Shown one piece after another: positions 1 to 7,731 of a DNA stretch of 49,407 bases. The translations under genes were made by a program, and so were the position numbers. Numbering within the stretch: position 1 is the first letter of the stretch; every line of letters begins with the position of its first letter. The notes under the pieces are model-generated. The model was not told the origin of the DNA and made no database searches. It was given only the letters and a program-made list of their open reading frames with translations. Source of the stretch: Streptomyces malaysiensis subsp. samsunensis (GTDB taxonomy: Bacteria > Actinomycetota > Actinomycetes > Streptomycetales > Streptomycetaceae); the NCBI RefSeq assembly GCF_024519315.1, contig NZ_JANIIC010000069.1:1-49407 (forward strand). Reading direction: 5' to 3'.

Positions 1-81
1 AGCGGCATCGTCAAGAACCTGAACGCGAACGTGGGCGCCTCGGTCAGCTCGGGCGCGGTCATCTGCGAGCTCAAGGACTGA
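1..81 (+). CDS. C-terminal fragment, biotinyl/lipoyl-like domain (partial)
   Basis: Only the last 26 codons are present; the gene begins outside the window and stops with TGA at 79-81. The visible tail has the spacing of the final beta-hairpin of biotinyl/lipoyl-like barrels (G-I-V-x-x-L, then V-G-x-x-V-x-x-G, then I-C-E-L), as found at the end of carrier domains and of HlyD-type adaptor hairpins. The parent protein cannot be named from so short a piece. A strong hairpin follows directly, so this is probably the last gene of its transcript. Confidence 0.5.
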   Translation, partial: SGIVKNLNANVGASVSSGAVICELKD

Positions 82-101
82 CCAGCCGCCATGGCGTCCT
101 T

Positions 102-129
102 ACGGCGGGCTCCGACCGGGGCCCGCCGT
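102..129. terminator. Bidirectional hairpin terminator
   Basis: A perfect 9-bp stem (ACGGCGGGC / GCCCGCCGT) encloses a 10-nt loop. It lies between the end of the truncated plus-strand gene and the end of the convergent minus-strand hydrolase. There is no T-tract, as is usual in Streptomyces. Confidence 0.6.
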
Positions 130-186
130 CATGGTCGGTCCTCGACGAGGCCGGTCTTCGAGGCCGGTCCCCGAGGGTCCCCGAGG

Positions 187-1098
187 TCAGTCCTTCAGCG
201 TCCGCTCCAGGAAGCCCAGAACGGTGTCCGCGTAGGTCTTCGGCTGGCTCTTGATGCCCTGTAGATGGTCGGTCTCCGGCAGGGTGTGCACCTCGGCCAG
301 CGGATAGCGCTCGGCCAGCGCCCGTACCCCGGAGGCGGGGATCATGGTGTCGCGGTCACCGGTCAGGAAGAGCATCGGGGTGCGCTCGTACGCGCCCCCG
401 ACCGGCGGCGGCCACTGCACCCGCAGCATCGCCACGGCCGCCGACGAGGCGACCGACTCCACGACCGGGCGGGAGGGGCCCGCCCCCAGCGGGCCGGGGA
501 TGGGCACCCCGCCGGCCGCCACGAAGTTCCGGAACAGCGGGGCCAGTTCCAGTGCCGGACCGCTGTCGAAGACCAGTGCGTCGACCGGGCAGTCCTCCCT
601 CTTGAGCATGTAGAAGGAGGGGAAGGTCGAGATGGAGAAGCCGTAGATCGCGATGCGCGCGGCGGCGTACTCCTCCATCGACCGCATATGCCGCACCACG
701 GCGACCACATCGTCGGTGTGACGGTCGCTCATACCCCAGCCCGCCCGGTCCGCGGCGCTCTTACCGTGGTTGCGGTGGTCGAACATCGCGACCGTATAGC
801 CCGCCTCGTTGAGCATCCGGGCGTGCGCCAGGCTCGCGGACTTGCTCAGCCCCAGGCCGTGTCCGAGGACCACGACCCGTTCGGTGTCGCCGGGAATCAG
901 CCAGACATGCAGCCCGCGACCCTGTTGTCCGTTCAGCGGAACGTTGACATCGGTGCTGGTCAGGCTCAGGTCGGCGGGCTTCTTGTGATGCGGTCTGCGC
1001 GGCGGGTGGAAGATCATGTACGAGAGGAAGGCGCCGTACAACGGTGCCACCGGGAGGGTCACCGCAGAGGCCGCCTTCGCCAGGAATCCCGTCGCCAT
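187..1098 (-). CDS. Alpha/beta-fold hydrolase (serine type)
   Basis: A 303-aa alpha/beta hydrolase with an apparently complete triad: nucleophile elbow G-F-S-I-S in the middle, the acid in G-D-R-D-T-M-I-P, and the histidine in E-T-D-H-L-Q-G near the C-terminus. An N-terminal hydrophobic stretch (about residues 8-30) could anchor or export the protein. The oxyanion-strand motif H-G-L-G-L-S is present. I start at ATG 1098, which has a G-rich sequence about 9 nt upstream; an in-frame TTG at 1107 is an alternative. The substrate cannot be predicted beyond ester or amide hydrolysis. The gene converges on the truncated gene to its left. Confidence 0.85.
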   Translation of the reverse strand: MATGFLAKAASAVTLPVAPLYGAFLSYMIFHPPRRPHHKKPADLSLTSTDVNVPLNGQQGRGLHVWLIPGDTERVVVLGHGLGLSKSASLAHARMLNEAGYTVAMFDHRNHGKSAADRAGWGMSDRHTDDVVAVVRHMRSMEEYAAARIAIYGFSISTFPSFYMLKREDCPVDALVFDSGPALELAPLFRNFVAAGGVPIPGPLGAGPSRPVVESVASSAAVAMLRVQWPPPVGGAYERTPMLFLTGDRDTMIPASGVRALAERYPLAEVHTLPETDHLQGIKSQPKTYADTVLGFLERTLKD

Positions 1099-1363
1099 GG
1101 TCGCCAAACCCCCATCACCGATCGTGCCCGGACGTGCGCGATCGTAGTGCGCACGGAAGGTGACCGCGTCGGCGGGGAGATGAACGTGGCCTAAGTCACC
1201 GGGTGCCCCTCATCCGCAACGCCGCCTCGGGTCAAGGGGGTTGGGGGCGCGTGAACCCGCCATGGCGGCGCGTTCCGACGGCGCGCCGCCGCGCGCGCCG
1301 CTGTACCGTCAGTACGTCCACAGCGAGCGCATCATCGGCCGATAGCACGGGGGAAGCGGAACA

Positions 1364-2182
1364 GTGTCCTTCAGCAGCCCGGTTCAGCCCGCACGGGAGC
1401 CCCGGGGCTGGGCCCCGGCCCGCGCCCTGCCCACCCCCGGAGACCGCCCCGGCCCCGGCGAGGTGGCCGTATGGCTGCTGCGGATCCCGCCGTCCGCCGC
1501 CGCTGCCGCCGCCGTCGCGGAGGGCACCCTGGACGAGGGGGAGCGCGAGCGCGCGGCGAGGCTGCGGTCCGAGGTGGCGCGCGAGCGCTATGTGACCTCC
1601 CATGTGGGGCTGCGGACGCTGCTCGGCGGCTATCTCGGCATCGCCCCGGCCGACGTCGTGTTCACCCGGGAGACCTGCGGAATGCCGGACTGCGACAAAC
1701 CGCACGGCCGCCCGGCCCTGGCGGGCGAGGACATGCTGCACTTCTCGCTCTCCCACTCCGGGGACGCCGCCCTGTGCGCCGTCGCCCGGGTGCCCGTCGG
1801 CGCCGACGTCGAGGAGCGCGACCCCGGGCGCGTGGGGACCCGGCTGACGGGGCTGATCGGGCAGCTGCACCCCGAGGAGCGCGCGGCGGTCGACGCGCTT
1901 CCGGAGGAGCTGCGGGAGGAGGCGTTCCTGGGCTGCTGGGTCCGTAAGGAGGCGTACCTCAAGGGCATCGGCACCGGGCTGCCGGGCGGGATCGGCGCCC
2001 ACCATGTCGGCCTCGCCGAGGGCCTGGCACCGGCCGACGCGCCGTCCGGCCCCAGCGGCTGGGGCTTCGCCGACCTCGACGCACCGCCCGGCTACCACGC
2101 CGCGGTCGCCGTACGGCACGAGGCCGCGCCCGGCGGCCCGGCGCGGCCGGTGGTGACCCTGTCCGGTCTGCCCCTGGGCTGA
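1364..2182 (+). CDS. 4'-phosphopantetheinyl transferase, Sfp type
   Basis: A 272-aa protein that would move the phosphopantetheine arm of CoA onto carrier proteins of polyketide, peptide or fatty-acid synthases. Diagnostic motifs are in order: F-S-L-S-H-S for CoA binding, V-G-A-D-V-E-E (the Mg-binding acidic motif, usually G-I/V-D-V/I-E), and the helix W-V-R-K-E-A-Y-L-K-G with its W-x-x-K-E-A signature. The length fits two-domain Sfp enzymes. The GTG start is preceded by GGGGGAAGCGG. No carrier-protein gene is visible in this window, so it probably serves clusters elsewhere in the genome. It is 23 bp upstream of the next hydrolase-like gene and may be cotranscribed with it. Confidence 0.92.
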   Translation: MSFSSPVQPAREPRGWAPARALPTPGDRPGPGEVAVWLLRIPPSAAAAAAVAEGTLDEGERERAARLRSEVARERYVTSHVGLRTLLGGYLGIAPADVVFTRETCGMPDCDKPHGRPALAGEDMLHFSLSHSGDAALCAVARVPVGADVEERDPGRVGTRLTGLIGQLHPEERAAVDALPEELREEAFLGCWVRKEAYLKGIGTGLPGGIGAHHVGLAEGLAPADAPSGPSGWGFADLDAPPGYHAAVAVRHEAAPGGPARPVVTLSGLPLG

Positions 2183-2205
2183 TCGGCCCGAGTACAGTCG
2201 GCGCC

Positions 2206-3060
2206 ATGCCGCATCGCGAGGTGGAACTCTCGGCAGGCACCGTCGAGTACGAGGACACGGGAGGTGAGGGCCCCGTCGCGGTTCTGCTGCACGGCGTGGC
2301 CATGGACGGCTCCCTGTGGCGCGATGTGGTCGCCGCGCTGAGCCCCGACATCCGCTGTGTCGTCCCCACCCTCCCGCTGGGCGGCCACCGCCGTGCGATG
2401 CGGCCCGACGCGGATCTAACGGTGCTCGGGGTGGCCCGGCTGGTCGCCGAGTTCCTGGACCGGCTCGACCTTACGGATGTCACGCTGGCCATGAACGACT
2501 GGGGCGGGGCGCAGGCGCTGATCGCCGACGCCCGCGCCCAGCGGATCGGCCGGCTGGTGATCACCTCCTGTGAGGCGTTCGAGAACTTCCCGCCCGGGCT
2601 GCCCGGCCGGAATCTGCGGATGGCCGCGAAGCTGCCGGGCGGGCTCAACGCCGTCTTCAAGCTGCTGAAGGTGGCGCCCCTGAGGCGGCTTCCGATGACC
2701 TGGGGCTGGATGACCAAGCGCCCGGTGGACCCCAAGGTGATGGACGCCTGGCTCCAGCCGCTGTGGACCTCCCCGGAGGTCCGCCGGGACCTGCGGAAGT
2801 ACGTTCTCGGGGTGCCACCGGTGGACGAGCTGCTGCGCTGGGCCGAGGCGCTGCGCACCTTCGACCGCCCCGCCCTGGTGGCCTGGGCGTCCGAGGACCG
2901 TGTGATGCCGCCCGAGCACGGTCTGCGCCTGGCGGGGCTGCTGCCCCGGGGCAGTCTGGTGGAGATCCCCGACAGCTACACCCTGATCCCCCAGGACCAG
3001 CCGGGGCCGCTGGCCGACCTGATCCGCGCCTTCGTCCTGGACGGCGCGGCCACGGCATAG
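2206..3060 (+). CDS. Alpha/beta-fold protein with Asp nucleophile, lacking the catalytic His
   Basis: A 284-aa protein related to haloalkane dehalogenases and epoxide hydrolases: the oxyanion motif L-L-H-G-V-A is followed by the elbow M-N-D-W-G-G-A, in which Asp replaces Ser and a Trp follows, as in dehalogenases. The second acid may be in S-E-D-R-V-M-P. Where these enzymes carry the catalytic His (L-H-F-x-Q-E-x-P) the sequence reads Y-T-L-I-P-Q-D-Q-P, so the general base seems absent. Either chemistry is changed or the protein forms a stable intermediate or binds ligand only. The ATG has little Shine-Dalgarno sequence; a TACAGT-like -10 just upstream suggests a short or absent leader. Confidence 0.85.
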   Translation: MPHREVELSAGTVEYEDTGGEGPVAVLLHGVAMDGSLWRDVVAALSPDIRCVVPTLPLGGHRRAMRPDADLTVLGVARLVAEFLDRLDLTDVTLAMNDWGGAQALIADARAQRIGRLVITSCEAFENFPPGLPGRNLRMAAKLPGGLNAVFKLLKVAPLRRLPMTWGWMTKRPVDPKVMDAWLQPLWTSPEVRRDLRKYVLGVPPVDELLRWAEALRTFDRPALVAWASEDRVMPPEHGLRLAGLLPRGSLVEIPDSYTLIPQDQPGPLADLIRAFVLDGAATA

Positions 3061-3135
3061 GGACTGGCCGCCGTCGCATCGGGACTGGCCGCCATGCCCT
3101 AGGGACTGTCGTACCCCCGGCGTACCGTCGTCAGT

Positions 3136-3354
3136 ATGTGCAGATCCATCAAGACCCTTCGCCCGCCGTACGCCGAGTCGGTCACCGAGGCCGATATGCG
3201 CGCCGCGGCGCTTCAGTACGTCCGCAAGATCTCCGGCTTCCGCCAACCCGCCGCGCATAACGCGGAGGCGTTCGACAAGGCCGTCGAGGCCATCGCCGCC
3301 GCCACGGGGGAGCTGCTGGCCTCGCTCGAGGTGCGGGGTGGGGCGGCACGCTGA
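3136..3354 (+). CDS. DUF2277 family small protein
   Basis: A 72-aa cytoplasmic protein of the DUF2277 family, a short conserved family of unknown function common in actinobacteria. The family pattern is complete: it begins M-C-R-S-I-K-T-L-R-P-P, then A-A-L-Q-Y-V-R-K-I-S-G-F, then N-A-E-A-F-D-K-A-V and the L-L-A-S-L tail. It ends immediately before a terminator hairpin and tRNA-Lys on the opposite strand. No partner or function can be read from the context. Confidence 0.93.
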   Translation: MCRSIKTLRPPYAESVTEADMRAAALQYVRKISGFRQPAAHNAEAFDKAVEAIAAATGELLASLEVRGGAAR

Positions 3355-3385
3355 ATGGCCCGGGGCTTTTGAGCACCCGGGCCAT
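3355..3385. terminator. Terminator hairpin between DUF2277 and tRNA-Lys
   Basis: A perfect 10-bp stem (ATGGCCCGGG / CCCGGGCCAT) with an 11-nt loop starts at the base after the DUF2277 stop codon. It also lies downstream of the minus-strand tRNA, so it can end both transcripts. Confidence 0.75.
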
Positions 3386-3400
3386 CCGCTTGATCAGTTG

Positions 3401-3474
3401 TGCGCCGCCAGGGACTCGAACCCCGGACCCGCTGATTAAGAGTCAGCTGCTCTAACCAACTGAGCTAGCGGCGC
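3401..3474 (-). tRNA. tRNA-Lys (anticodon CUU), copy 1
   Basis: A 74-nt tRNA read on the minus strand. The acceptor stem GCGCCGC/GCGGCGC and discriminator A are intact. The D-arm, the anticodon stem GCTGA/TCAGC with loop CTCTTAA (anticodon CTT, reading AAG), and the T-arm with GGTTCGAGTCC are all present. The 3' CCA is not encoded. It is identical over its whole length, plus short flanks, to the tRNA at 33887-33960. A TAGTAT -10-like hexamer lies about 15 nt upstream on the minus strand. Confidence 0.97.
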
Positions 3475-3489
3475 CTGCTGACGAAATAA

Positions 3490-3495
3490 ATACTA
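3490..3495 (-). promoter_or_regulatory. Candidate -10 box for tRNA-Lys copy 1
   Basis: The minus-strand hexamer TAGTAT sits in an unusually AT-rich patch 16 nt upstream of the tRNA 5' end. No convincing -35 element is visible at 17-18 bp. Confidence 0.35.
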
Positions 3496-3535
3496 CCCGG
3501 TCCGAAGGGGTGGTTCTGACCGCGCGCGGATGGGC

Positions 3536-4297
3536 TCAGATCGACAGGGAGAGCAGCATCGGGGCCGCCTCCCGGTTGAGCGTGTCGGCGGCCTGGCGCA
3601 GGCGGTGCGCGTGGGCCAGGGGGAGGGAGAGGGCCAGACAGCCCACCGAGCGGCCCGCGCTGATCGGGACCGCCGCGCAGACCGTGCCGATCGCGTACTC
3701 CTGGAGGTCGAGCACGGGCACGGTGGCGGGCTGGCTGTCCAGCTTGCGGAACAGCGCCTTTTCGCTGGTGGTGGTCCGGGAGGTGAGCCGCACCGTCTTG
3801 TGGCGGGAGATGTGATCGCGGCGGCTGTCGTGGTCGAGCTGGGTGAGCAGGCATTTGCCGAGCGCCATCGCATGGGCGGCGGAGCGGAAGTCCACCCACT
3901 CGTTGACCTTGGGGGCCCGCGGCCCGTCCGCGTACTGCGTGATCTTGACTTCGCCGTCCACATAGCGGCTGAGGTAGACCGCCGCGCCCACCGAGTCGCG
4001 CAGGGCGCTGAGCGACCGCTGGAGCTTGTCCTGGACGGCGTGGCCGTGGCCGGGACCCGCGGAGCCCAGCAGGGACAGGGAGCTGCCGCCGACATAGGCG
4101 CCGTCGGCGATCTGCTCCACATAGCCCTCGCGGCGCAGCATCCGCAGCAGGTCCGCGAACTGGTGGGCCGGCAGCCCGGTCTCCCGGGCGATCATGATGT
4201 CGCTGACGCCGGACGAGTGTTTGGCGACGACCTCAAGGATCCGGAGGGCGTGCTGCACCGAGTGGAACGGCGCGGTCGGCTCGGGCCTGAGCGCCAC
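3536..4297 (-). CDS. IclR-family transcriptional regulator
   Basis: A 253-aa regulator with an N-terminal winged helix (S-V-Q-H-A-L-R-I-L-E, then A-R-E-T-G-L-P as recognition-helix region) and a C-terminal IclR effector domain containing the A-M-A-L-G-K-C-L-L motif. I place the start at GTG 4297, preceded by a GGGGGAAA Shine-Dalgarno sequence; the frame is open further upstream but that part looks non-coding. It lies downstream of, and on the same strand as, the ABC transporter operon, from which a terminator separates it. IclR proteins usually control adjacent catabolic or uptake genes, so it is the likely regulator of the 4.5-13.3 kb block. Three palindromes nearby are candidate operators. 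Confidence 0.92.
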   Translation of the reverse strand: MALRPEPTAPFHSVQHALRILEVVAKHSSGVSDIMIARETGLPAHQFADLLRMLRREGYVEQIADGAYVGGSSLSLLGSAGPGHGHAVQDKLQRSLSALRDSVGAAVYLSRYVDGEVKITQYADGPRAPKVNEWVDFRSAAHAMALGKCLLTQLDHDSRRDHISRHKTVRLTSRTTTSEKALFRKLDSQPATVPVLDLQEYAIGTVCAAVPISAGRSVGCLALSLPLAHAHRLRQAADTLNREAAPMLLSLSI

Positions 4298-4417
4298 GAT
4301 TTCCCCCCTCGCAGGTTGGCGTGGCTTTGTATCACGATAACCGCCAAGGGGCTTATCCGGATCGGCTGTTGAGGATATTGCCGGGGCGCCACAGCCCCGG
4401 TCAGCAGGGGCGTATTT

Positions 4418-4435
4418 CTGTGGCATATGACACAG
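4418..4435. promoter_or_regulatory. 18-bp near-palindrome upstream of the IclR gene
   Basis: The sequence CTGTGGCATATGACACAG is its own reverse complement at 16 of 18 positions. It lies about 120 bp upstream of the IclR start codon and before the transporter terminator. It is a candidate operator for autoregulation; no binding can be shown from sequence alone. Confidence 0.4.
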
Positions 4436-4439
4436 GCAT

Positions 4440-4464
4440 GCCCCCGCAAGCGGCTCGCGGGGGC
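4440..4464. terminator. Terminator of the ABC transporter operon
   Basis: A perfect 8-bp GC stem (GCCCCCGC / GCGGGGGC) with a 9-nt loop lies about 35 bp after the stop codon of the ATP-binding subunit gene, the last gene of the operon. Confidence 0.65.
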
Positions 4465-4498
4465 AGTGCCGGTCGTGGCCCGGCCGGGGCCGGGCGAT

Positions 4499-5302
4499 CT
4501 AGAGAACCGCGCTCAGGAATTCCCTCGTCCGCTCGTGCTCCGGCTCGGTGAAGATCTTCTCCGGCGGTCCGGACTCGATCACCCGGCCCGCGTCGAACAT
4601 CAGTACATCGTCGGAGATGTCCCGGGCGAAGTTCATCTCATGGGTGACGCACAGCATGGTGATGTCCGTTGTGTGAGCGATGTCACGCAGCACATCCAGC
4701 ACTCCGGCCACCAGCTCCGGGTCCAGCGCCGAGGTCACCTCGTCCAGCAGCATCACCTGCGGCCGCATCGCCAGCGCGCGGGCTATCGCCACCCGCTGCT
4801 GCTGCCCGCCGGACAGCTGCGTCGGATAGGCGTCGCACTTGTCGCCGAGCCCGACCAGGTCGAGCAGCTCCCGGGCGCGGGTCTCGGCCTCGTCCTTGCC
4901 GAGGCCCAGCACATGCACCGGGGCCTCGGTGATGTTCCGCAGCACCCGCATATTGGGGAAGAGGTTGAACTGCTGGAAGACCATTCCGATCTTCTTGCGC
5001 ACCTCACGGGTGTGCTTCTCGCCCGCCGGGACCAGTGTGCCGCCTCTGTCCTCATGGGTGAGGTAGTCGCCGTCGACCTTGATCGTGCCCTCGTCCGGCT
5101 TGATCAGCGTCATCAGCAGCCGCAGGATCGTGGTCTTGCCCGAGCCCGAGGGGCCGATCAGGGTGACGTGCTTGCCGGAGGAGACCGAGAAGTCGAGGTT
5201 GTCCAGGACCGTATTGCTGCCGAAGCGCTTGGTCACCTGGTCGAAGCGGATCAGTTCACTGCCGTCCACGGCAGGGTTCGTGTGGTCGGTTTCAGTGGCC
5301 AA
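4499..5302 (-). CDS. ehuA: ABC transporter ATP-binding subunit, EhuA-like
   Basis: A 267-aa ATPase of the polar amino-acid transporter class, energising the adjacent permeases from the cytoplasmic face. It has Walker A G-P-S-G-S-G-K-T-T, Q-loop F-Q-Q-F-N-L-F-P, signature L-S-G-G-Q-Q-Q-R-V and Walker B V-M-L-L-D-E-V-T-S-A-L-D, followed by the switch histidine in C-V-T-H-E-M-N-F-A. The TTG start overlaps the end of the preceding permease gene by 11 bp and has GGAGCG upstream. The symbol is assigned by resemblance of the four-gene set to ectoine/hydroxyectoine uptake systems; an amino acid or other cyclic compound is equally possible as substrate. Confidence 0.88.
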   Translation of the reverse strand: MATETDHTNPAVDGSELIRFDQVTKRFGSNTVLDNLDFSVSSGKHVTLIGPSGSGKTTILRLLMTLIKPDEGTIKVDGDYLTHEDRGGTLVPAGEKHTREVRKKIGMVFQQFNLFPNMRVLRNITEAPVHVLGLGKDEAETRARELLDLVGLGDKCDAYPTQLSGGQQQRVAIARALAMRPQVMLLDEVTSALDPELVAGVLDVLRDIAHTTDITMLCVTHEMNFARDISDDVLMFDAGRVIESGPPEKIFTEPEHERTREFLSAVL

Positions 5303-5942
5303 GACGACGCTCCAGGGCTCGCATAAGAAGGGAAGCCGGATAGGCGATGACGATGAAGGCGATGCCGACCATCGTGTAGGGCTCGATGTACTGGAAGGAC
5401 GACGCGCCTTCCGCGCGCGCCTTCTGGAGCATGTCGACGACGCCGATCAGCGCGAGCATCGGGGAGTCCTTCAGCATCGCGATCACGTAGTTGCCCAGGG
5501 CGGGCACCACCCGGCGGATGGCCTGCGGCAGGATCACCGCGGTCCAGGTACGGCCGCGGGAGAGGCTGAGCGCGGTCGCCGCCTCCCACTGGCCCTTGGG
5601 CACACCGTCGATACCGGCCCGGTAGACCTCGGCGGTGTACGTCGAGTAGTGCAGGCCGAGCGCGATCACCCCGGTGGTGAGCGCCGAGAACTTGATGTCC
5701 CAGGTCGGCAGCACGTAGTAGAAGAAGAACAGCTGCACCAGCAGCGGGGTGTTGCGGATGAACTCCACAACGGCCGCCACCGGCCAGCGGACGAAGCGGG
5801 TCGGCGAGCGGAAGGCCATCGCCCACACCAGGCCGAGCGCGAACGCCAGGACCGAGCCCAGCGCGGTCGCCTCCAGCGTGATCAGCAGTCCGCGGCCCAG
5901 TTCGGGGAGGAAGTCCTTCGCCACATCCCAGTTCCAGTTCAC
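5292..5942 (-). CDS. ehuD: ABC transporter permease, EhuD-like
   Basis: A 216-aa membrane permease of the His/Glu/Gln/Arg/opine family with about five hydrophobic helices. The ATPase-contact (EAA) loop reads E-A-A-T-A-L-S-L-S-R-G-R-T-W-T, followed by I-L-P-Q-A-I-R-R-V-V-P. Its GTG start overlaps the preceding permease stop as GTGA, showing translational coupling. It would form a heterodimeric channel with the next subunit. Confidence 0.88.
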   Translation of the reverse strand: MNWNWDVAKDFLPELGRGLLITLEATALGSVLAFALGLVWAMAFRSPTRFVRWPVAAVVEFIRNTPLLVQLFFFYYVLPTWDIKFSALTTGVIALGLHYSTYTAEVYRAGIDGVPKGQWEAATALSLSRGRTWTAVILPQAIRRVVPALGNYVIAMLKDSPMLALIGVVDMLQKARAEGASSFQYIEPYTMVGIAFIVIAYPASLLMRALERRLGH

Positions 5943-6691
5943 TGGGCACCTCCCGCCGTGATGATGTTGGACGACTGCTCGGTCTCCTGGCGCGAGGACA
6001 GCTTCCGGGTGATCAGCGAGCGCTTGCCGGAGTCCACCGGGGCCTGGCCGATCCCCGCCTTGGCGCGCCGCTCCAGCAGCCGCATCAGCCGGGTGAGCAC
6101 GAAGGCCAGCACGAAGTAGAGGACCAGGATGATCGCGTAGATCTCCAGGCTGTCACCGGTGGCCAGCCGCGAGAGCTGGGCGGCGAAGGTGATGTCGGCG
6201 ACGCTCACCGCGGAGACCAGGGCGGTCGCCTTCAACAGCTCGATCAGCAGGTTGTTGAAGGGCGGGATCATCTCCGGGATGGCCTGCGGCAGGATCACCC
6301 GGCGCATCCGCTGTGCGGGGGTGAAGCTGAGCGCGATGGCCGCCTCGCGCTGTGCCGGGGCCACCGCGGCGATCGCGCCGCGCACGATCTCCGAGCCGTA
6401 CGCCCCGTAGGTGAGGCCAAGGGCCAGCACCGCCGCCCACATCGGCACCAGCTGGAACTGGAAGGCCAGCGGCATCACGAAGAACAGCCAGAACATCAGC
6501 ACCAGGGCAGAGGTGCCGCGGAAGACCTCGACATAGAAGCCCGTCAGAAAGCGGACGATCCACAGCCGCGAGGTGCGGGCGATCCCGATGCCGAACGCCA
6601 CGACGGCCGCGAAGATCGCGCTGTACAGGGTCAGCTGGATGGTGATCCAGACGCCCGGAAGAAGCCAGTTTTCCCAGAGCCCGGCCGTCAT
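5939..6691 (-). CDS. ehuC: ABC transporter permease, EhuC-like
   Basis: A 250-aa permease of the same family, with the EAA loop R-E-A-A-I-A-L-S-F-T-P-A-Q-R and the downstream I-L-P-Q-A-I-P-E-M-I-P motif. I start at ATG 6691, which overlaps the stop of the binding-protein gene as ATGA; a GTG 6 bp upstream is an alternative. The C-terminal 35 residues form a charged tail longer than in the partner permease. It pairs with the EhuD-like subunit. Confidence 0.88.
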   Translation of the reverse strand: MTAGLWENWLLPGVWITIQLTLYSAIFAAVVAFGIGIARTSRLWIVRFLTGFYVEVFRGTSALVLMFWLFFVMPLAFQFQLVPMWAAVLALGLTYGAYGSEIVRGAIAAVAPAQREAAIALSFTPAQRMRRVILPQAIPEMIPPFNNLLIELLKATALVSAVSVADITFAAQLSRLATGDSLEIYAIILVLYFVLAFVLTRLMRLLERRAKAGIGQAPVDSGKRSLITRKLSSRQETEQSSNIITAGGAQ

Positions 6692-7611
6692 GAGCACAGC
6701 TCCTTGGCGGTCAGATCGGTCATCTCTTCCTCGGTGAAGCCGAAGGGCCGCACGATGCGCAGCAGCTCGCCGCTCTTCTTCATCTTGTGCAGCTCCACGT
6801 TGAAGGCGTCCCGGAGCTTGGCCTCCTCCGGCCGGAAGGCGAAGCCGCCGGCGCCGATGTCCGGTTTGCCGTCGACGTACGCCTGGAACGGCTCGGTGGC
6901 CTCGGCCCGCTGGCTGTTCCGCTGCTTCACCACGTTGTGGACGGTCACGGTCGTGCCCGCGAAGACATCGGCCCGGCCCTGCTCCACGGCGAGCAGCCCG
7001 GCCAGCTGGTCGGGGAGGATCAGCATGTCGCTCTGCTTGATCCCGGCGTCCTCCGCGTAGCCGATCTCGGCGTAGGCGGTGCCGGTGGCCATTTTGGCCT
7101 TCTTCTTAAAGATGTCTTCGTAATTGTGCAGGTTTTTGGGGTTCCCCTTGCGTACGATGAACGCGTCACGCATGCGGTAGTCGGGGTCGGAGAAGATCAC
7201 CTGGGCGCAGCGCTCGGGGTTGATGTACATCCCCGCCGAGACCACGTCGAACTGCTGCGACCGCAGGCCCGGGATGAGCGAGCCGAATTCGGTCGGCACG
7301 GGCTGGACCTTGGGCACTCCCAGCCGTTTGAAGATGACCTTCGCGATCTCCGGTGCCTCGCCGGTGAACTCGCCGTTCTTGTCGATGTAGCCGAATGGGA
7401 TCTCCCCCGCTATTCCCAGTCGGACCGTGCCTTGCGACCGCAGTCGCTCCAGCAGATTGCCCCCGTCCTCGGTGCCGGAGGCGGACACCCGGCTACAGCC
7501 GACCGCGCCCAGCAGACCCAGGGCCGCGCCGCCGGCGAGAAGGGAGCGGCGGCTGGGTCCTATTTTTGCTATTTCTCTGCTATCGGTGTCTTTCCCACGT
7601 GGTGGAGCCAT
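6688..7611 (-). CDS. ehuB: Solute-binding lipoprotein of the ABC transporter, EhuB-like
   Basis: A 307-aa extracytoplasmic solute-binding protein (SBP family 3), first gene of the transporter operon. The N-terminus has a twin-arginine-type signal (S-R-R-S-L-L-A-G-G) ending in a lipobox-like L-G-A-V-G-C, so it is probably a Tat-exported lipoprotein. The mature protein carries the family pattern G-T-V-R-L-G-I-A-G-E, P-F-G-Y-I-D, F-D-V-V-S-A-G-M and R-C-A-Q-V-I-F-S-D-P. The start is taken at ATG 7611 because it is just upstream of the signal; the frame is open much further but that part is implausible. No good Shine-Dalgarno is visible, so a near-leaderless mRNA is possible. It is divergent from the DUF3830 gene. 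Confidence 0.88.
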   Translation of the reverse strand: MAPPRGKDTDSREIAKIGPSRRSLLAGGAALGLLGAVGCSRVSASGTEDGGNLLERLRSQGTVRLGIAGEIPFGYIDKNGEFTGEAPEIAKVIFKRLGVPKVQPVPTEFGSLIPGLRSQQFDVVSAGMYINPERCAQVIFSDPDYRMRDAFIVRKGNPKNLHNYEDIFKKKAKMATGTAYAEIGYAEDAGIKQSDMLILPDQLAGLLAVEQGRADVFAGTTVTVHNVVKQRNSQRAEATEPFQAYVDGKPDIGAGGFAFRPEEAKLRDAFNVELHKMKKSGELLRIVRPFGFTEEEMTDLTAKELCS

Positions 7612-7633
7612 GGGCGCGCGGCTACCCGACTCC

Positions 7634-7654
7634 AACAGATGTATGCAGTCTGTT
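7634..7654. promoter_or_regulatory. Inverted repeat in the ehuB/DUF3830 divergent promoter
   Basis: The arms AACAGA and TCTGTT are separated by 9 bp, midway between two divergent genes. The position is right for an operator of the neighbouring IclR regulator acting on both promoters. Confidence 0.4.
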
Positions 7655-7731
7655 TCCGGCCCTTGATACAGCCGATGCGTGGGTAGGCCCCTGGGGCAGG
7701 ACTGGTTCCTAAGCGACCTGGAGGAAAGTCG

